This document shows positions 22,295-32,484 of a DNA stretch of 64,000 bases, one piece after another (positions within the stretch are counted from its first letter, which is position 1; the number at the start of each line of letters is the position of its first letter). The DNA is taken from the NCBI GenBank assembly GCA_023014485.1, contig JAJOZX010000198.1, forward strand, positions 1,570,001 through 1,634,000. The letters run 5' to 3'. Below the pieces are notes generated by a model, which did no database searches, was not told the origin of the DNA, and was given only the letters and a program-made list of their open reading frames with translations. A program made the position numbers and the translations under genes. Source of the DNA: Bathynomus jamesi (Eukaryota > Arthropoda > Malacostraca > Isopoda > Cirolanidae).

Positions 22295-22455
22295 TTTTAC
22301 GTCGTGACCACCTCGCAACACCGTTTCCCCGTTAGATCAGCGAGGTTAAGCGACGTTTGATCCGTTCACTAACTGGATGGGTGACTGTCCTCTTCTTTCA
22401 GATGATGTAGTGATTCTTAGATGGTTCTGGTTCCACGTTAAGTTGCAGGTCCTCT
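22295..22455 (+). repeat. 5S rRNA-derived SINE (SINE3-like)
   Basis: GTTAGATCAGCGAGGTTAAG followed by CGACGTTTGATCCGTTCACTAACTGGATGGGTGACTG aligns with the 5' two thirds of 5S rRNA, including the internal promoter region (GTTAAGC and GGATGGGTGAC). The tail TGGTTCCACGTTAAGTTGCA is shared with repeats at 13.19 and 62.91 kb. It diverges from 5S downstream, so it is not a 5S gene. Confidence 0.72.
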
Positions 22456-22746
22456 TCGTCACATTATTATTGTTAAATTAACTATATACGACTTTATTTA
22501 AATTAAAAATATTTACCTAATTTCAAGCAAAATTTTATTATCAAAGTTAAAGAATTATTATTTCAATATTAAATCCAAATTACTGTATATTAACATCATG
22601 ACCCTTCGTACACAAACAGTGTATAATATAAACAGTTATTGTCATGAAAGGTTTTCCTTTCATATATATATGGATGTATATGTATATATGTATGTATATG
22701 CGTATATATATATATGTGTGTATATGTATATATGTATGTGTATATG

Positions 22747-22780
<34 letters not shown>
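22456..22780. other. AT-rich DNA ending in TATG/TA microsatellite
   Basis: TA/TATG tract from about 22663 to 22780. Nothing recognised before it. Confidence 0.6.
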
Positions 22781-22783
<3 letters not shown>

Positions 22784-23707
22784 GGTGGGCGGAAAGTAGC
22801 TCCCTATTTTGGATTGGTAAAAAAAATACGTATATTATCCATTTATTTCAGAAGAAATAATATGAAAAGGTAGGCATACATGGTAGGTTTTCTCTAAAAT
22901 TCAATGTGGGCTCCAACTCTTTCCACCAGCTTCTGGAGCCGCCCAGGAATGGCGTCCACTGACTTTAGCAGGAACTCCGGCGGGATGGAGGACATGACTT
23001 CCCGAATTCGGTCCTCCAGTTCTTCCAATGTCCTCGGTTTGGTGCGGTAGACTTCTTCCTTTACCCACCCCCAAAGAAAGAAGTCGCACGGTGTCAAGTT
23101 GGGGCTCCTGGCTGGCCATTGATGTGGACCACGACGACCCATCCAACGCTCAGGGAAGTGGGCATCCAGCCACTCACGGACAACAAGAGCGAAGTGCGGA
23201 GGGGCGCCATCTTGCATAAATATCAGATCGTCGATGTTCTCCCATGTGCTGAAACCGGCCAGACCTCGTTTCGCAACATAGCAAGGTACCGCTCAGCATT
23301 CATGGTGTTGCGCAGAAGGAACGGGCCCACAACCTGATCTGAGGTCATACCACACCACACCGTTACACTGAACCGATTCTGCCGTTTTTTCAGCGGTAAC
23401 CGTGCGACTTCTTTCTTTGGGGGTGGTAAAGGAAGAAGTCTACCGCACCAAACCGAGGACATTGGAAGAACTGGAGGACCGAATTCGGGAAGTCATGTCC
23501 TCCATCCCGCCGGAGTTCTGCTAAAGTCAGTGGACGCCATTCCTGGGCGGCTCCAGAAGCTGGTGGAAAGAGTTGGAGCCCACATTGAATTTTAGAGAAA
23601 ACCTACCATGTATGCCTACCTTTTCATATTATTTCTTCTGAAATAAATGGATAATATACGTATTTTTTTACCAATCCAAAATAGGGAGCTACTTTCCGCC
23701 CACCCTG
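22781..23707 (-). mobile_element. Snap-back (foldback) mariner derivative, 927 bp
   Basis: Both ends start CAGGGTGGGCGGAAAGTAGC. The arms at 22781-23091 and 23400-23707 are near-perfect inverted repeats of about 310 bp, each containing the 3' end of the transposase gene, its stop and the 3' TIR. The spacer at about 23092-23399 holds the middle of the transposase. The 5' end has thus been replaced by an inverted copy of the 3' end. (TA)n lies on both sides. Confidence 0.9.
22894..23400 (-). pseudogene. DD41D-type transposase, central and C-terminal part
   Basis: The upstream piece (about 23400-23223, one frame) reads RFSVTVWCGMTSDQVVGPF, RNTMNAERYLAMLRNEV, a strand preceding the second Asp. 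A frame change near 23220 leads into MQDGAPPHFALVVREWLDAH with the second catalytic Asp, then WMGRRGPHQWPARSPNLTPC and DFFLWGWVKEEVY with the third Asp. Forty-one residues separate the two. The protein ends at VERVGAHIEF and TAG. The N-terminal HTH domains and the first Asp are missing, replaced by the inverted 3' arm. The mirror arm at 23400-23600 encodes the same C-terminus on the plus strand. Confidence 0.87.
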
Positions 23708-23731
23708 TATATATATATATATATATATATA
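23708..23731. repeat. (TA)n tract between two elements
   Basis: Short TA run joining the snap-back mariner to an R1 palindrome. Confidence 0.9.
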
Positions 23732-23954
23732 TATGGGAATGAACTCAGAATGGTCCCCTGAGTTTTTATGATACACACAGACAGTGCATGGAACAAGGAA
23801 CTCTTCTGGGATAATTAAATCCACTATAGCCCGCGTCGGGCTAGCATCATGAAAAAGAAAAACTATGGTATTTGTCATTTACCATTACTTATTCGGACTA
23901 TAGTGGATTTAATTATCCCAGAAGAGTTCCTTGTTCCATGCACTGTCTGTGTGT

Positions 23955-23961
<7 letters not shown>
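23732..23961. repeat. Palindrome family R1, short copy
   Basis: The left arm GGGAATGAACTCAGAATGGT ... GATACACACAGACAGTGCAT ... CCACTATAG meets the inverted arm GGGCTAGCATCATGAAAAAG ... CACTGTCTGTGTGTATC at about 23828. Most of the internal loop present at 50.1-50.8 kb is missing. Confidence 0.82.
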
Positions 23962-23992
<31 letters not shown>

Positions 23993-24010
23993 GTATGTAT
24001 GTATGTATGC
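23957..24010. repeat. (TA)n and TATG microsatellite
   Basis: TA tract passing into GTAT repeats. Confidence 0.9.
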
Positions 24011-24216
24011 ATACCAGTGTCGTTTGATTTTATATTTCCAATTTTCAGCTCTGTTTAATACAAAATTCAATATAAAATCAATTTTAAATTAGTTAATATA
24101 TATTGTTTTTAAAAGAAAACCAAAATAACGAATCTTACCGTAGAGAAAAACACAAACACGGCAATAACAATCACATACAAATTCAATTCATATATTTTAA
24201 ATTTGAACTCGGAGGA

Positions 24217-24282
<66 letters not shown>

Positions 24283-24856
24283 AGAAAGATTGATGGATAA
24301 GTGGGAGATAGAGAATGCGCAGTATGCTCAAACGTCTAATAATAAGATTTAGACGTGTGTGTGTATACTTGGAAGTATTTATTGGTGATACAAGATAGTA
24401 AAGTAATTATCGTATCCCCAAAACAGGGTGTGTGTGTGTGTATAACTTTCTATCCAAACGTAAACTGTATAATTAAAATACAAAAAACGTAAGTCGAATC
24501 GAACGAATTTCGAAAAATTTGGAAATTGTTTGAAAGGTGTTAAGATAAAAAAAAAAAAAGGACAAAGCGGAACTAAAAAAGCCAAAAAAGTCTTGGAAAA
24601 AAAAGACCAAACTTGGAGAGGAATAAATTCAAGAAAAGGTTTTATGAGATTCGAAGGTTATAAAAATTTTGGTTTTTCTTTGAAGGAAGAAGGAGAGGTG
24701 GAAAGTGCCATAAAAAAAATAATTTTTTTAAAAAGGAAAATAAAATGGCACTCGTCTTCTGAACCAATAATAAAAAAAATATGTCGGATTGAATAAATAT
24801 ATATATATATATATATATTAAACTTTTTTACCTCTGTTGACTTTTAACAAATATTC
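24011..24856. other. AT-rich DNA with (TA)n, no gene
   Basis: (TA)n occupies about 24221-24279 and 24796-24819, with a (TG)n run near 24426-24441. A lysine-rich frame at 24530-24796 is simply A-rich sequence. Confidence 0.6.
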
Positions 24857-24916
24857 AGGATCGACCGGTATTCGACCCATCTGCAGCATTCCCCCCTCAT
24901 TTGGGGGATTTGATGT
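24857..24916 (+). repeat. Dispersed repeat fragment, copy 2
   Basis: CAGGATCGACCGGTATTCGA then CCCATCTGCAGCATTCCCCCCTCATTTGGGGGATTTGA matches 5790-5855. Confidence 0.55.
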
Positions 24917-25461
24917 TGGGAAGACTTGCTTTCTACTCTCTTCCTACCCTCAGGCTGGTCACGGACTTCACAGGGATTTTGCTGATGACGACTACAATTC
25001 CTGATATATATTCTTGTTTTCATTTCCTCCACCCCAGACATAAAAGTCCTTTTTATGGCTTCAACGTTTGCAATGTTTCGTTTTCTGCGTGTGTTTGTAT
25101 GCTGTGAACAATACTCAGTTACTGGTAAAATTTGACTCTTTCATACTTTCAGCATGATGTTTGCTTTTCGCCTATGGAAACTCCTCCAGAATGTTTTCAT
25201 TCTTTTTCTAGCTATTATAATTTTGATGTTATAATGTTCTCTAAATTATACTCCCGATGACGTTACTCCCCCGTCAAGTACACCGTCATAAAACCTCAGA
25301 CTGCTCAGTAATTTTATACACAAACCTAACTACACAATAGAAACTGCAGAAAATGCACTCTCTTTCAAAGGAGAAGATTTATGGAATGCAATTCCCATGC
25401 ATATCAAGCAAGTTTCATTATTAAGCGTATTTCGCAAATCACTAAAAATAGCACTTCATTA
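24917..25461. other. Unassigned DNA
   Basis: No supported feature. The piece near 25345-25450 (KNALSFKGEDLWNAIPMHIK read approximately) hints at a LINE ORF2 C-terminus of the WN..P type, but too little remains to call it. Confidence 0.4.
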
Positions 25462-25469
25462 GCTCCAAC

Positions 25470-25991
25470 CAGGGTGGCATAGTATCGCGATACATTTTCT
25501 GTATCTTGTATCGTATCGCGATATATTTTTTATTATTTGTATCGTATCGAAAGATACGATACAAAGAAGTGTCAGTAACGCGATACTTTATCATAGACTC
25601 AGTCAGTGATCTTCCCTTCCTCTCTCCATCTCCCCTCCCCCTCGTCAAGAATTATCTAATTATTTAGCGAATAATTCATCAGACATTCAACAATTACACA
25701 CGTATCCTTTGATAAAAGAACTGTTCATAAAATACAACACTACACTGCCATCAAGCGCTCCGGTTGAGAGACTTTTTAGCATAGCTGGAAATAAATCTCT
25801 CTCCTTCAAAGAGAAACAGAATGTCTGATGATTGTTTGAGAAGTGTTTTCATATAACATATTTAACATATTTCATATATTCATATATCATACATATATTA
25901 TTCATATATCTAGTATCGTAACGAGATACATCTTTGCCAATGTATCGAGTATCGTATCGCGTTACTTTTTTTGGCCCGATACACCACCCTG
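25470..25991 (+). mobile_element. hAT-family remnant with C-terminal domain
   Basis: The left end CAGGGTGGCATAGTATCGCG pairs with the right end (reverse complement CAGGGTGGTGTATCGGGCCA). Flanking 8-mers are GCTCCAAC on the left and GTCTCAAC on the right, an imperfect 8-bp target duplication. Sub-terminal TATCGTATCGCGATA-like repeats occur at both ends. In the middle, about 25644-25828, a plus-strand frame reads PLIKELFIKYNTTLPSSAPV then ERLFSIAGN, a clear hAT C-terminal dimerisation motif. The remainder of the transposase is deleted. Confidence 0.78.
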
Positions 25992-26238
25992 GTCTCAACT
26001 GATGTATAAGTTCAGTACTGCCATTTTTATCACAGTAATGAAGTTCCCATTTTATAATCAACTATTTAAAATATGCTAATTTCATTAAGCAATTTTAACT
26101 TCGTAATTTATTCGTTTTGATATATATATTTATTAAGCCTCATTTATTTTGTACTAAATATACAATAAATCATTTAATTAAAAATTATGTAATATTTTGT
26201 AAATTTTATGTTCTATTTGTTATTATTACTATTATTGC

Positions 26239-26272
<34 letters not shown>

Positions 26273-26417
26273 TGTTATCGCTATTGTTATTACTTGCCAC
26301 CTTAATTTTTTTAGGTAATAATAAACTAAGTGCCATTAATTTTATTAAAAAGCCACCATGCTTTCAATGACATATTCAGATTAGAGTATTGTGAATATAT
26401 TAATGTCATATCAAATA
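25992..26417. other. AT-rich stretch with (ATT)n
   Basis: (ATT)n occupies about 26219-26272. Otherwise nothing recognised. Confidence 0.6.
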
Positions 26418-26933
26418 CAGATAAAGTTGGTTTATTCGCCAATTCATCATCCGCAAATGTGGATTATCCGCAATTTTTAGGGTCTTCAAAAATACAATAT
26501 GTAAAGATATTACTCTGTAATAAATATATTATATTAATTTTATTGCTATATTAAATATGTACATTTTAAATAAATAAAATTCGCATTTTTATTATAAAAT
26601 ATTACAGATATGGTAAATCTCCAGAAATTCTCGCCAATTTCCAGAATTTTTCCTCGCTTTTTTCCATAAATTTAGTAAAGTGCATGGTTAGTTATGGTGA
26701 ATACAGTTAGTGTTGTTGTATATTACATACAGTAATATAACTACAATATGTTATTGTACGGTACTGTACTTCTAGTGAGTTGTAATATAGTAATTTTCTT
26801 CAAACGCAATTTAAAACACTTTTTTTTGTATATACTTACCTATTTTTTCATGCAAAACATTGGATTATCCACAAAATTGGATTATCCGCACTGCCTCCAG
26901 AACATGGATGTGCGGATAAACCAACTTTATCTG
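26418..26933. mobile_element. Pogo/Tigger-like MITE, 516 bp
   Basis: The left end CAGATAAAGTTGGTTTATTC and right end (reverse complement CAGATAAAGTTGGTTTATCC) are flanked by TA. Sub-terminal GGATTATCCGCA repeats are typical of pogo-type ends. An internal GTACGGTACTGTAC region is AT-rich. No transposase remains. Confidence 0.75.
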
Positions 26934-27179
26934 TATCTAAAAGTGGTAAAACCCTGTCACTTGTATAATTATTCTTTTGTGAGTGAAGATTTTTAAAATT
27001 TTGCACCTTAATTATTATTCTAATATCTCTGACATGTGGCTTTGGTGTTATCTGTTTATCTTGCAGGGTTTTATGTCCTTTATTCTGTAGCTTCTTGCTA
27101 CTATATCATGAATTGAAATTTTTCTTCACTGAACTTCATATTGTTGTCTTCCGTTCACCTAAACAGAGTTTTAATGTCA
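26934..27179. other. Unassigned DNA next to a LINE relic
   Basis: No supported feature; may be the eroded continuation of the minus-strand LINE at 27180-27600. Confidence 0.4.
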
Positions 27180-27600
27180 TTTTGTAATTTTTCCTTTATT
27201 TGATAATTTCTTGCATATGTTTATGCCGTCCCGAAGCACGATACGACATTATCTTTAATATTTCTGCAATCATTATTATAAACAGCAAGGAAGCTAATGC
27301 TGTGCCTTGTGCGACAAAACTGATGACTTCTAAGATTTCAAATTTAGCTCTATTTACTAATACGCCTTGTGCTTTTAGGGTCAGTAAATTAAACGTACAT
27401 CGTTCCAGCTTTCCAGTAACTACTGTTTCCTTAAGTGTGTATGTTATAATTCCACGATCACATTAATTGAAGGCTTTACCAAAATCATTGTATATTACAT
27501 CTATATTTGGATTTCGACAAAATGCTTCCAGTCTAATAACTATAATAGGCATGATCATCCAGGCCTGAAACCATCTTAGTTCGTACTGAATAATTTCTAT
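27180..27600 (-). pseudogene. Degenerate LINE reverse transcriptase fragment
   Basis: Minus-strand frames read NPNIDVIYNDFGKAFN.CDRG, matching the RT block usually seen as D.IYLDF.KAFD, then ITYTLKETVVTGKLE, VLVNRAKFEILEVISFVAQG (usually SGVPQG) and LLFIIMIAEI. These are consecutive RT motifs in the correct order and spacing. The YADD/FADD catalytic motif is not preserved. The family is likely a Jockey/CR1-like LINE but cannot be fixed from this fragment. Confidence 0.7.
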
Positions 27601-28188
27601 TATTGTAGATAGTAAGCAATTTTGTATCTAATTACCCATTCAAAACGGTTTATAAAGTAGAAGGTGAGTGCTACTGGATAATTCTTAATTCCTATCTGCT
27701 CTAAATATGTTGTAGTCGTTTATTGCTATTTTAGTTCGTTTTAATACAAACGAACGAAAATTGCAAGAAAATGAATACAGATACGGGTGTTCTTTTGACT
27801 GGATTAACACGGAGCATCGTTGCTTTCACTCTTGATGAACTACGTACGGAAGCTTCGTCAGTACTTTGACCCCTTTTTTATACAGGAAGAAGGACATAAG
27901 GGCGAATGACCGCAAAGACGCCCCCCCCCCCCCACACACACACAGAGAAAGAAGAGAGACAACAAAATCAAGGTTCAAGATTTTCCAGATGCCTGGAGAC
28001 ACTGCGTTTGAAAGAGTGGGGGTCATAAACTGGAACAATCTTCCTCAGTCCATCTTTCCCCCTGAGTTGACTGGTCGAGATGACGAAAGACTGAAAATAC
28101 CGATTAACCCTTGCGTTAGAATTGGACGAAAAAGGAATAAGAATATGTCAAAAGTCTGGTATTTCACCCTGTAAAGTCAAAGCACCCG
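27601..28188. other. Unassigned DNA
   Basis: A frame at 27866-28174 includes NWNNLPQSIFPPE, faintly like the WN.LP motif near the end of LINE ORF2, but there is no other support. A C-run and CA-run lie at about 27920-27944. Confidence 0.4.
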
Positions 28189-28189
28189 A

Positions 28190-28266
<77 letters not shown>
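28189..28266. repeat. (TA)n microsatellite
   Basis: About 78 bp of nearly pure TA. Confidence 0.97.
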
Positions 28267-28267
<1 letters not shown>

Positions 28268-28268
<1 letters not shown>

Positions 28269-28425
28269 TGATCATTTAGGGGATTTTTATGGTACCCTTT
28301 CATCTACCAACCAAAGGAAGGATGAGCAGCTGGGTGGGCTGCGCACCGCCTGCCTGCAACGGGAATCGAACCTGGAGCCAATGGATTCGTAATGGGTAAA
28401 CAGGTAGCTTGTAGGGATCACGCGC
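28268..28425 (-). repeat. SINE-like element, second copy
   Basis: Reverse complement shows TACGAATCCATTGGCTCCAG, then GTTCGATTCCCG (B-box-like), GGCGGTGCGCAGCCCACCCA, GCTGCTCATCCTTCC and TTGGTAGATGAAAGGGTACC, in the same order as the copy at 12988-13250. Confidence 0.65.
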
Positions 28426-28921
28426 AGGTATATATGGATAAGCCGCTTATCAGGATAATTTTTAAATACCCGATTCGAGGCATATCTACTTATTTATATT
28501 TTCCTCACTTTCAAGAATCATTAAAATTGGGATAAAGGGATAAATTTCGACTCTTTCTGCAGTATTTTCACGTGCAGTATGATGTATATTACGATATTAA
28601 CAATTTCCAAAAATCTTCCATGAAAACTTTGTGGGTGCAAAGGACTTTGATTATCCTGTCCAATTTCCACTTTTGATCCTTTAATTTAGGTTTCTAGTCG
28701 GATAAAAGATTCATATCAGCCTATAAAAGGATTCGAAAATGGATGAGGAAAACGCTTCTATTAGAGAAAAGCTTAAAGTGAATCAGGGACAATAGACAAA
28801 GAAATGCGAACGAACTATTTTCTGTTTTTGCTTTCTATAGATTTTTCACGACTTGAAAACAATTTCATCGCACTGTGAATATGTATGGCAGTTTTCAATA
28901 AAAACAAAAAAACAAATTGGC

Positions 28922-28925
<4 letters not shown>
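28426..28925. other. AT-rich stretch without recognised features
   Basis: No supported feature. Confidence 0.55.

Positions 28926-28968
<43 letters not shown>
28926..28968. repeat. (TC)n at the 5' junction of LINE copy 1
   Basis: About 42 bp of TC ending exactly where LINE homology starts. Confidence 0.97.
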
Positions 28969-28970
<2 letters not shown>

Positions 28971-29618
28971 GCCAATCCCGAGTCGGACTATTCGATGTTG
29001 GGCAGTAATATCGAGGTGACTGATTTAGAAAAGGACTTGGGTGTGCTAATTAGCAGCGACCTTAAGTTTACGAAACAGTGTGTAGAGGTGGAAAAGAAAG
29101 CCCAGAAACTATTGGGTTATATCAGGAGGCAATTTCAGTTTCGGAACAAGGAGATTGTGCTCTCACTGTACAATTCCCTTGTTCGGCCGTACCTGGAGTA
29201 TGCTGTGCAGTTCTGGTCGCCCACCCTCAGGAAAGATATTGAGAGGCTGGAGCGAGTGCAGGCGAGGGCCACAAAGTTAATCCCTTCTGTTAGGCATATG
29301 GGCTACAATCGACGGTTACGCGCCCTGAACTTGTTTTCGCTTGAAACTCGGAGGCTGCGCGGTCAACTGATCGAGGTTTTCAAGCTCGTACGAGGGTTCA
29401 ACGATATCGATTTTAGAAGTATGTTTAGTTTAAATGATAACCCAACTCGCAACAATGGTTGGAAGTTGGATTTGAAACGGTTTAGGACTAGTGTGTGTGG
29501 GAATTACGTTACGTATAAGATCTGTGACACATGGAACAGGTTACCTTCGGAAGTTGTGAACAGTTCCTCTGTGGATCAGTTTAAGAGAAGGTTAGACGAA
29601 ATCTTGCACACTATTTGA
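28969..29618 (+). pseudogene. CR1-like LINE ORF2, C-terminal 215 residues
   Basis: An open frame from the truncation point to TGA encodes the thumb and C-terminal part of a CR1-type reverse transcriptase: DLEKDLGVLISSDLKFTKQC, the block AQKLLGYIRRQFQFRNKEIV, SLVRPYLEYAVQFWSPTLRK, then RRLRGQLIEVFKLVRGFNDI and TWNRLPSEVVNSSS near the end. The frame is undamaged from start to stop, which helps define the correct reading of the other two copies. It lacks the endonuclease, RT palm and FADD motif, so it has no activity. Upstream residues are repeat translation only. Confidence 0.92.
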
Positions 29619-29630
29619 GTGTGTAAAGAC

Positions 29631-29778
29631 ATTTAGGACCTCAGTCTGCGGAAATTTCTTTTCCTATAAAATAGTTAATATCTGGAACCAACTTCCCTCA
29701 GAGGTTGTTTCCAGTCAAAGTGTAAATCTGTTTAAAAATAGGCTAGACAAAGTACTGAACACACTCATAGTTTAAGAT
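29631..29778 (+). pseudogene. Diverged duplicate of the ORF2 C-terminus in the 3' UTR
   Basis: In the 3' UTR the frame FRTSVCGNFFSYKIVNIWNQ then LPSEVVSSQSVNLFKNRLDK and VLNTLIV restates the last 45 or so codons of ORF2 (FRTSVCGNYVTYKICDTWNR...). The nucleotide match is partial, about two thirds by eye. The same block is found at 35262-35409 and 40901-41048, so it belongs to the element. Confidence 0.85.
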
Positions 29779-30125
29779 TAAAACCTCAGAAAACTCTGCA
29801 GGAGTTCGCTTACTCGGTGTCTCTGTGAGCAAGCTAAATATAGAGCTATTTATATATTCTCCACTTTCCTGTAAAATTTCCTTGGCTACTTTTCCAGGGT
29901 CAAGGTATTTTCTTCAACCTTTTTCCGTACCTGCCTCTGGCAGGGAGGGAGCGGAGGGTGGGGAGAGAGCCTTCTACTTTACTATCCAGTTTTCTACTAC
30001 TGCTAGGATAGTTGAAAGAAAAATAAACTTTTACAAAATTTTCCCTGGCTCCCGTTGCCATTGGTACCTCCTCGGTATGGGCCGCAAGGCCTTTTGAGGT
30101 ACTTCTTTTCCTTGTAACTCCTTGT

Positions 30126-30128
<3 letters not shown>

Positions 30129-30170
<42 letters not shown>
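30129..30170. repeat. (TC)n shared by LINE copy 1 (3') and copy 2 (5')
   Basis: TC tract immediately after the 3' end of copy 1. GC-richer LINE-type sequence starts directly behind it. Confidence 0.95.
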
Positions 30171-30172
<2 letters not shown>

Positions 30173-30419
30173 CAGGGGGTATAAAGGTTATGCACATTTC
30201 TTCTGGATGTAGTAAACTTTATACTTGGGGTGTGACAGCCCTCCGGTCCCGAGTCGTGGGATTCTAGAGGAACTGGCTGCCAGCTCCTTTAGGTTCTCTC
30301 TCTCTTTCGGGAGGGCGGGTAAAGTATTTTGCACAATCCCGTCCCGTGGGTTACTAGGACCCCATCCCATCCCTACTCTGTCCTTTTAGATTACGTTAAG
30401 GTTGTTCTCCTCTCACTGC

Positions 30420-30452
<33 letters not shown>

Positions 30453-31183
30453 TCTTTTAGTATTAAGTCTTTTTCTCTTCTTTTACTATTAGGACCCTAC
30501 TGCTACCTCATGCGTGGGAAGAGAGGCTTTGGAACCTCTATAAATAACACCATTTAACGCTCGTAGGTTGTGAGAGACTGGGATGGAGGGGTCCCAGGCG
30601 TAGGGGCGCGATGAATGGAGTGTGGCTAGTGCCCCGTTAAGCCCATTCCTAACGCGTAATGCCTTGACCAGCCCCCTGCGACCGTTCTTTGGTGACCAAT
30701 TGATGGTGCTTGGCTGTACTGCTCTGAGGTGAGAGGGCTTTACTGCCCAGCTGGCTGCCAGGCCAGCGTAAAGTCTCGGGCGTAGCCTCTGGGTCTGGTG
30801 GGATATCCCTTGAACACTGGATTCTAAGAGTCTGGCCCACTTGTGAGTGACTAGTAAGACTTAGTAAGGGGCTGCATCTCGCTGTCGCTCCTGGCGGAAA
30901 ATCCGTGACGCTTGCGTCGCGAGTGTTTGTCAGTTGGTAGCTGCGACACGTTTGGGACGGTCCGGCCCTGGGAGACCTTTGGTCGGTGCGGCAGCAGGAG
31001 AGGTGTAGTCTTCTGGAAGGAATGAACGTCACTTGCAAAAAGGCGGATGCGTCTACGCGCGGGATGAATTCACCCCCCCCCCCTTTTTATATGCTGGTCA
31101 TAACGTTTTTTGGATAGTTTTCATTGCTAGAACGCTTTATCTTATTCAGAGTATTCAGAAAAAACAAAAAAAAAAGAGAAAAT

Positions 31184-32484
31184 ATGGCAGGGCCAGCTAA
31201 ATTGAAAGCAGAATGCTTTAAATGTAAAGTTAATCATTGGTGCGTAGACTTCCCAGAGGGTAGTATCAGCGATATCACATCCCTTAGTGTATGTTTGTTT
31301 TGTAAACTTAGAGACAACCACGAAAAGGAAGTTAAAGAGCTAAAGGAATTAGTAAAAAAGCTTGAAGCTAGGGTCGTAGCACTGGAAATCCAACCCAGTG
31401 GACAAGATCAAATTAAAAACACACCAGCAGATTCAAACTGTAAGATTAAGTATCTAGAACAAAGGGAGGGCTCAAAGAAGGGGCTGATAGAGAAGGGTGG
31501 GAAGGGATCGATAGAGAAGGGTGGGCAGGGGCCAATGAAGAAAAAGGGTGGGAAGGGGCCTGCTGATGGCCCAAAGAAACCGAAGGATGTAGCTACCTGT
31601 CGGGGTGGGTCGGGTGGTGTAACTGCGTGTATGGGTGGCGACGGGTTTCGAAAGGTCTCGGGCAAGAAGGCTGCGAAGCCGAAGCCTGAGACCCCAGTTG
31701 CCCCTGTCAAGACCTCTAACGCTTTAGTCTCCTGTGCTCGAAGGAGGAAGACACCGTTTTGATTGGGGACTCGCAGATCAGGGGCCAGGAGAAGTACTTT
31801 GCTTCAGCAAACCGGGATGGGAGGAAGGTAAGGTGCTTACCTGGGCGGGGAATGGCGCACTTAAGGAAGGAGGTAGAGAAGGTGCGCGTGGCTAGTCGGA
31901 GGACTGCGATCGTTGCCCACGCTGGTGGCAATGACCTGTTCCTCAAAGGCGGTGGGGTAGGTCTTACTGAAGGGATCATCACCGAGATCATGTCTCTTGC
32001 GGATGATCTAAAACTGAAGACAGACAGGGGAATGTTAATGGGTATTTTACCGCGAATGAATGTCAGTGACCACGCGCTCAGTAAGGTCATTGGCATCAAC
32101 GAGAGGGTACAAGACTTGTGCGTTCCGCTGGGCGTGAAGTTTATTGACCCCTTCGATGCATTTTCGGGTAGGTGGGACCTTTACCAGAGGGATGGTGTCC
32201 ACCTCAATAACAATGGTAAAGGTGTGCTAGGCGCGCTGCTCGACCGGCACCTATACAGAATGGTGAGGTCGAGTCCGGGGAGAGATGATGGGCCCCCACC
32301 GGGGAGAGATGAGGATGAGCCGGTGGCGGACATACCTTCGACTGAAGGGTGCGTCGAAGTACAGGTGGGTGACCCTCCTCCTACGTTGGAGGGGGCTCAG
32401 TCTCCTGCGGAAGTTGCCCCCTCGTTAGTGAGGGGCTCTTCAACTCCCGACAGCCCTGGCTGTTCGGGAAACGGGTCGTGCTAG
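31184..32484 (+). pseudogene. CR1-like LINE ORF1: zinc finger, coiled coil, SGNH esterase
   Basis: From ATG 31184 (MAGPAKLKAECFKCKVNHWC) the protein opens with a zinc-binding pattern: C-x2-C at residues 11 and 14, H18, C20 and C-x2-C at 37 and 40. A charged heptad region follows (EKEVKELKELVKKLEARVVA), then a Lys/Gly-rich tract. A one-base shift near 31740 leads into a GDSL/SGNH hydrolase domain: LIGDSQIRG (block I Ser), AHAGGNDLF (GxND block) and DGVHLNNNGKG (DxxH block). A Pro/Glu-rich tail ends at TAG 32484. Esterase-bearing ORF1 is established for CR1/L2-type LINEs, where it is thought to act in RNP or membrane interactions. The single frameshift is the only obvious damage. Total length about 430 residues. 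Confidence 0.85.

Larger units (their letters stand above)
28969..30128 (+). mobile_element. CR1-like LINE, copy 1 (5'-truncated)
   Basis: Nearly identical to 34600-35757. Starts inside ORF2 at ACGCCAATCCCGAGTCGGAC and runs to the shared 3' end CCTTGTAACTCCTTGTAACT, then (TC)n. The 3' UTR is about 510 bp. Confidence 0.93.

Noticed and set aside
22295..22400. Genuine 5S rRNA gene
   Set aside because: Only the 5' two thirds aligns, with many substitutions. The 3' part is replaced by a SINE tail.
24530..24796. Lysine-rich small protein
   Set aside because: Composition follows poly-A-rich DNA. There is no start context or homology.
27866..28174. Protein with NWNNLPQSIFPPE as a LINE C-terminus
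   Set aside because: Only one short motif fits. Flanking residues do not match LINE ORF2, so it is left unassigned.
28917..28968. N-terminal Ser-Leu repeat fused to the LINE reading frame
   Set aside because: It is the (TC)n tract read in frame with a 5'-truncated ORF2. The true homology starts at 28969.
31408..31710. Pro/Phe-rich protein on the minus strand
   Set aside because: It is the complement of the Gly/Lys-rich tract of the LINE ORF1.
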